The translations under genes were made by a program, and so were the position numbers. 9,427 bases of DNA. Origin: Sulfurimonas sp. (GTDB lineage: Bacteria > Campylobacterota > Campylobacteria > Campylobacterales > Sulfurimonadaceae). Of this stretch, positions 6,866-9,427 are shown in pieces. Numbering within the stretch: position 1 is the first letter of the stretch; every line of letters starts with the position of its first letter. The stretch is from the NCBI GenBank assembly GCA_021157485.1, contig JAGGWO010000211.1, positions 1-9,427 on the forward strand, in the 5' to 3' direction. The notes under the pieces are model-generated. The model was not told the DNA's origin and did not search any database. It was given only the letters and a program-made list of their open reading frames with translations.

Positions 6866-7504
6866 CTATTTCCTTAAAACTTTAATCGTCTCAGCACACA
6901 TGGTAAGTCCAAACGCAGCTGTTACACCCATAAAACTACCCTTCTCTTTTACAACAGCCTCTTCACTTGAAAAAATAACTTTATACTTTTTTTTAAAGCC
7001 GCGCTTACGAAGTTCATATCTTATCTTTGAGCCAAACTTATCTCCGTAACTTTTCCAGATATCGTCTACTTTTATTTGTGTAGGGTCTAAGCGTTTAGCA
7101 GACCCAAAAGAGGAGATAAGTTTTTTGTAACATTTTTGAGCAAGCGCAAGTTTGGCTTTTGTATCATCTATAGCATCTAAGACTAAATCATACTCATCAA
7201 AGTTAAAATCCCATATCCATTGTTCATCTACTCTCACGTTAATAATTTCAATCTCAGGGTAATGCGTTTGTAGTGCTTCAACTTTCACTTCATTTTCATG
7301 AAGTTCAGACCACATTTGACGGTTCTGATTTGTTTCATCAAAAGTGTCAAAATCTACAATCGTTATATTTTTGACACCACTTCTGTAGAGACAGTCAAGA
7401 CAGAAACTTCCAACTCCACCAACACCTAAAAGTATTATATTTGCATCTTCAAGTTTTGTAAAATCATCTTTTACTAGAAGCTTTATACGATCATGTTTAC
7501 TCAC
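6866..7504 (-). CDS. tcdA: ThiF/E1-like tRNA threonylcarbamoyladenosine dehydratase (TcdA/CsdL family)
   Basis: This is an ATP-using E1-like enzyme. TcdA converts the tRNA base t6A to its cyclic form at position 37 of ANN-decoding tRNAs. The nucleotide-binding motif GVGGVG is at residues 27-32, followed by Asp51/Asp53, the NQNRQ segment (59-63) and Lys74. Residues ~130-180 (SSFGSAKRLDPTQIKVDDI, then RYELRKRG and KVIFSSEE) match TcdA better than MoeB or ThiF, and no CxxC zinc pairs are seen. At 212 residues it is shorter than E. coli TcdA (268), lacking part of the C-terminus, so a related sulfur-carrier activating role cannot be ruled out. The start is GTG, 3 bases after the surE stop, with only a weak Shine-Dalgarno sequence, and the next gene begins directly after its stop. 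Confidence 0.85.
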   Translation of the reverse strand: MSKHDRIKLLVKDDFTKLEDANIILLGVGGVGSFCLDCLYRSGVKNITIVDFDTFDETNQNRQMWSELHENEVKVEALQTHYPEIEIINVRVDEQWIWDFNFDEYDLVLDAIDDTKAKLALAQKCYKKLISSFGSAKRLDPTQIKVDDIWKSYGDKFGSKIRYELRKRGFKKKYKVIFSSEEAVVKEKGSFMGVTAAFGLTMCAETIKVLRK

Positions 7505-7507
7505 GCT

Positions 7508-8293
7508 CTAATCTATCCAGTCTTCTAATCTTTGCATACTTTTGTAAGCACTCAAATCAAGCATAATTGGAGTTACAGAAATCATTCCCGCTTTTATCGC
7601 TTCATAATCACTCACCCCTGATGCTCCCTCACGTGGAGAAAAATCAAGTGGATGAAGTCCTAACCAGTAGTGCTCTTCTCCTCTAGGATTTCTATGAAGA
7701 TGTGAATCATTTGCGTAAAATCTATAACCGGCATAAGTTACTTGCATTTTAGCCTCAGTAGTATCAGCTGGAATATTTACATTTAAAAACTCACGCGCAG
7801 GCAGTGGAAACTTCCCCTCACGTATCTTTGTAACTAACTTTTTAATCGTCTTTTGCGCTAAAGAAAAATCTCCTGCAGGATTTGTAAAGTCCATAACTTG
7901 GCTTATAGCGATAGATGGAATGTCATGTAAAACTCCCTCCATAGCTCCAGCAGCAGTTCCACTGTAAGTTATATCTTCTCCCATATTTGAGCCACGGTTG
8001 ATTCCACTCACGAGTAAATCTGGTTTTGAATCTTGATAAATTGTACTCAAAGAGAGATAAACGCAGTCACTAGGTGTTCCATCATCAAGCTTGAAAAAAT
8101 CATCATCAACACCAACAAAACGCAGTGGACGAACTAACGTGAGAGAGTGCCCACAAGCAGATTTCTCATTTGCAGGGGCAACAACCATCACCTCAACATC
8201 TGCTAACTCTTTTAAAGCTTCCACCAAACAGAGAAGTCCTTTTGCCTCATAACCATCATCATTTGTAACTAATATCTTAAATTTTTTATTCAT
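7508..8293 (-). CDS. surE: 5'/3'-nucleotidase SurE
   Basis: SurE is a divalent-metal nucleoside monophosphate phosphatase of the cytoplasm, linked to stationary-phase survival. At 261 residues it is of normal length. The metal site is complete: Asp12/Asp13 in TNDDG, Ser45 in the SACGHS segment and Asn99 in SGIN. The SGINRGSNMGEDITYSGT segment and the following AAGAMEG are strongly conserved family features. The ATG at 8293 leaves only six residues before the first strand, as expected, but no purine-rich ribosome binding site precedes it, and the likely -10 box is very close, so the message may be nearly leaderless. It is divergent from the plus-strand gene at 8357 and is followed after 3 bases by the TcdA-type gene. 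Confidence 0.97.
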   Translation of the reverse strand: MNKKFKILVTNDDGYEAKGLLCLVEALKELADVEVMVVAPANEKSACGHSLTLVRPLRFVGVDDDFFKLDDGTPSDCVYLSLSTIYQDSKPDLLVSGINRGSNMGEDITYSGTAAGAMEGVLHDIPSIAISQVMDFTNPAGDFSLAQKTIKKLVTKIREGKFPLPAREFLNVNIPADTTEAKMQVTYAGYRFYANDSHLHRNPRGEEHYWLGLHPLDFSPREGASGVSDYEAIKAGMISVTPIMLDLSAYKSMQRLEDWID

Positions 8294-8300
8294 AACTTGT

Positions 8301-8311
8301 ATTTTATCATA
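8301..8311 (-). promoter_or_regulatory. Possible -10 region of surE
   Basis: Read leftward, TATGATAAAAT contains two overlapping -10-like hexamers (TATGAT at 8311-8306 and TAAAAT at 8306-8301). Either would start transcription within roughly ten bases of the surE ATG, giving a very short or absent leader, in line with the missing Shine-Dalgarno sequence. No -35 box is evident. Confidence 0.35.
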
Positions 8312-8336
8312 ATGTATTTACTTTTATTTCCGATAT
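8310..8336 (+). promoter_or_regulatory. Sigma-28 (FliA)-like promoter of the gene at 8357
   Basis: TAATGTAT (8310-8317), 11 bases, then TCCGATAT (8329-8336) matches the flagellar consensus TAAAGTTT-N11-GCCGATAA at 6 of 8 positions in each box with exact spacing. The CGATAT core also fits the Campylobacter form. Transcription would start near 8343 and leave the AAGGA (8346-8350) in the leader. A sigma-70 -10 such as TATATA (8334-8339) overlaps it and would begin the RNA inside the ribosome binding site. This is pattern matching by eye only. Confidence 0.4.
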
Positions 8337-8356
8337 ATAAGTAATAAGGATTTGCC

Positions 8357-8908
8357 ATGAATACATCTTACTCACTTGACGCATACAGAGCACATGATTT
8401 AAACATTTCTATGAGAACATCTAGTGGTGATGTAATTGAGATGGATTTTGCAAATCATCAATCAGCATCACTCTCTCATCAGCAAAATGAAAGTGGTTCT
8501 AAAACACAGATGAGTTTTTCCTCAATGCAATCATTTAAATTCTCAGTAGATAGTAACGGTATAGATGCACAAGACCAAAAAGAGATAGATGCGTTTATGA
8601 AAATAGCGCAGCCTTTTATAAATGACTTTTTAAAAGAGTTAGAAGATGCTGCTCCAAAGTCCCCTGTTTCAAAACTAGCTCACGATATTGCCGGAATTTT
8701 TGAACCTACAAAAGAGAGAAGTGAAAACTCAAAAAATCATGTTAAAACAAACATAGTAGAGATGTTTGATAATGCAATGAAAAAGCTAGAAATCCCAGAA
8801 CAATCAAACAGACAAGATTTAATAGATAAAATGTTCAAAGAGAGTCAAAAACTACTGGAGAAAACTTTAAAAGAGTTTGATGAGTTTAATAAAAACATAT
8901 ACGCTTAG
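8357..8908 (+). CDS. Small hypothetical cysteine-free protein, possibly flagella co-regulated (183 aa)
   Basis: This is the only plus-strand gene in the window, and I do not recognise a firm family. The protein has no signal peptide, membrane helix, cysteine or tryptophan. Residues ~12-65 are Ser/Gln-rich and look beta-forming (LNISMRTSSGDVIEMDF). Residues ~66-100 (GIDAQDQKEIDAFMKIAQPFI and onward) and ~130-180 are charged amphipathic helices, the last likely coiled-coil (SQKLLEKTLKEFDEFNK). The ATG has AAGGA 6 bases upstream and a sigma-28-like promoter, which suggests expression with late flagellar genes. Small sigma-28-controlled proteins without signal peptides occur in Campylobacter (Fed and Fsp proteins), but linking this protein to them is inference only. 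Its 3' end overlaps the convergent gene by 4 bases. Confidence 0.85.
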   Translation: MNTSYSLDAYRAHDLNISMRTSSGDVIEMDFANHQSASLSHQQNESGSKTQMSFSSMQSFKFSVDSNGIDAQDQKEIDAFMKIAQPFINDFLKELEDAAPKSPVSKLAHDIAGIFEPTKERSENSKNHVKTNIVEMFDNAMKKLEIPEQSNRQDLIDKMFKESQKLLEKTLKEFDEFNKNIYA

Positions 8909-9427
8909 GATTTAGCATTTTTTATAAATGCTATAAAAAGTAGGTAGAAATAGGCACTAAAAAGTATAATAACTGCAAAAACTCTAACAAACCCAGATAT
9001 TAACCAGTCATACTCTAAAACTCCCAACTGTGAAAAAATATACCAAAAGTCATGTATTGCATCTCCTCCCAAGAAGAATGGATAGAGATTTGGAGTCTGT
9101 GAATAAGACATATACCAAGCAACATAAATAAGATTTTGTGCAAGCCAGATGAAACCCAATCCAACTAAGGTAGAGTTTTGTTTTTTCAAATAATAATATA
9201 TAAAAAGTAGAGGTAGTGCCAATTGAAATATTGTTCCATTTAATGCAGTAAAAAACTGTGGGCAGGGTAGAATATAGCAGACTCCATGTCCAGCTTCATG
9301 TACTATCATATTTGCATTAGAGATTAAGTTATGAAAAGAGAGCATAACTCCATCAAAGTTTAAATGCATCACTTTGTTGTGGATAGATTTTACATAATCA
9401 TTATTATATTTACTCAACCATAGGACA
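8905..9427 (-). CDS. Integral membrane protein with HEAGH motif, M50-like putative metalloprotease (start beyond right edge)
   Basis: Numbering here counts from a TTG at 9417. His40-Glu41-x-x-His44 forms an HExxH zinc motif (VHEAGHG) at the start of a hydrophobic segment, followed by helices at ~62-78, ~83-103 and ~144-165. Asp119, His122 and Asp123 (GGDAIHDFWY) lie in a later loop and could supply a third metal ligand. This arrangement resembles the M50/M50B site-2 protease group, but the usual LDG motif is not obvious, so proteolysis is a guess. The frame stays open to the window edge. The TTG has no visible ribosome binding site, and ATG codons at residues 17 and 25 are poorly placed, so the true start probably lies outside. 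It converges on the gene at 8357 with a 4-base overlap. Confidence 0.75.
   Translation of the reverse strand, partial: VLWLSKYNNDYVKSIHNKVMHLNFDGVMLSFHNLISNANMIVHEAGHGVCYILPCPQFFTALNGTIFQLALPLLFIYYYLKKQNSTLVGLGFIWLAQNLIYVAWYMSYSQTPNLYPFFLGGDAIHDFWYIFSQLGVLEYDWLISGFVRVFAVIILFSAYFYLLFIAFIKNAKS
8913..8933. repeat. Hairpin-forming inverted repeat at the junction of convergent genes
   Basis: TAGCATTT and AAATGCTA form a perfect 8-bp stem around a 5-base loop, 4 bases after the stop of the plus-strand gene and inside the last codons of the minus-strand gene. It could slow or end transcription in either direction or block RNA decay. No U-tract follows on either strand, so it is not a standard terminator. 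Confidence 0.4.

Noticed and set aside
6789..7049. Plus-strand open frame of 86 codons
   Set aside because: It spans the antisense of two genes (the two-helix protein and the ThiF-family gene), which both have good evidence.
8913..8940. Bidirectional rho-independent terminator between the convergent genes
   Set aside because: The stem is real but no U-tract follows on either strand and the stem is AT-rich, so it is listed only as an inverted repeat.
1..9427. CRISPR arrays, IS elements, att sites, tRNA or rRNA genes, riboswitches
   Set aside because: No regularly spaced repeats, transposase motifs, long terminal inverted repeats or cloverleaf-like segments were found by reading. All gaps are 63 bp or shorter.

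Overview
The window looks like a chromosomal segment from a free-living Campylobacterota bacterium, probably close to Sulfurimonas. The evidence is AT-rich coding DNA with AAAGAG/AGGAG ribosome binding sites, a cheV-cheA chemotaxis pair in the order usual for that phylum, and the pairing of surE with a ThiF-family gene. As I recall it, Campylobacter jejuni carries the same two blocks (surE-thiF and greA-hypothetical-cheV-cheA-cheW) close together. I cannot verify that synteny here. I see no tRNA, rRNA, IS element, CRISPR array or prophage gene.

Layout. Almost everything reads leftward on the minus strand, densely packed. From right to left: the 3' part of a membrane metalloprotease-like gene (8905-9427, runs off the right edge); a lone plus-strand gene for a small cysteine-free protein (8357-8908); surE (7508-8293); a TcdA/ThiF-type E1-like gene (6866-7504); two small unrecognised genes (6485-6865 and 6250-6501); a membrane-anchored dCache-PAS-GGDEF diguanylate cyclase (4314-6224); greA (3765-4262); argC (2768-3778); an LpxH-like metallophosphoesterase (2027-2755); cheV (1086-2024); and the first 358 codons of cheA (1-1075), cut by the left edge. 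No gene-free stretch exceeds 63 bp.

Transcription. There appear to be two leftward units. The first starts at surE and runs through tcdA and the two small genes, probably into the diguanylate cyclase. The second starts at a clear extended -10 promoter in front of greA and runs through argC, the phosphoesterase, cheV and cheA with gaps of 12 bp or less or overlaps. The 63-bp gap at 8294-8356 holds divergent promoters. The plus-strand side resembles a flagellar sigma-28 promoter.

How the genes relate. Most are housekeeping genes (arginine synthesis, lipid A synthesis, nucleotide and tRNA metabolism, transcript elongation). CheV and CheA form the chemotaxis signalling core, and the cyclase adds a c-di-GMP input next to it. 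The least explained parts are the two small overlapping genes between tcdA and the cyclase, the plus-strand gene with the sigma-28-like promoter, and the HEAGH membrane protein. I found no clearly new defence or mobile system.
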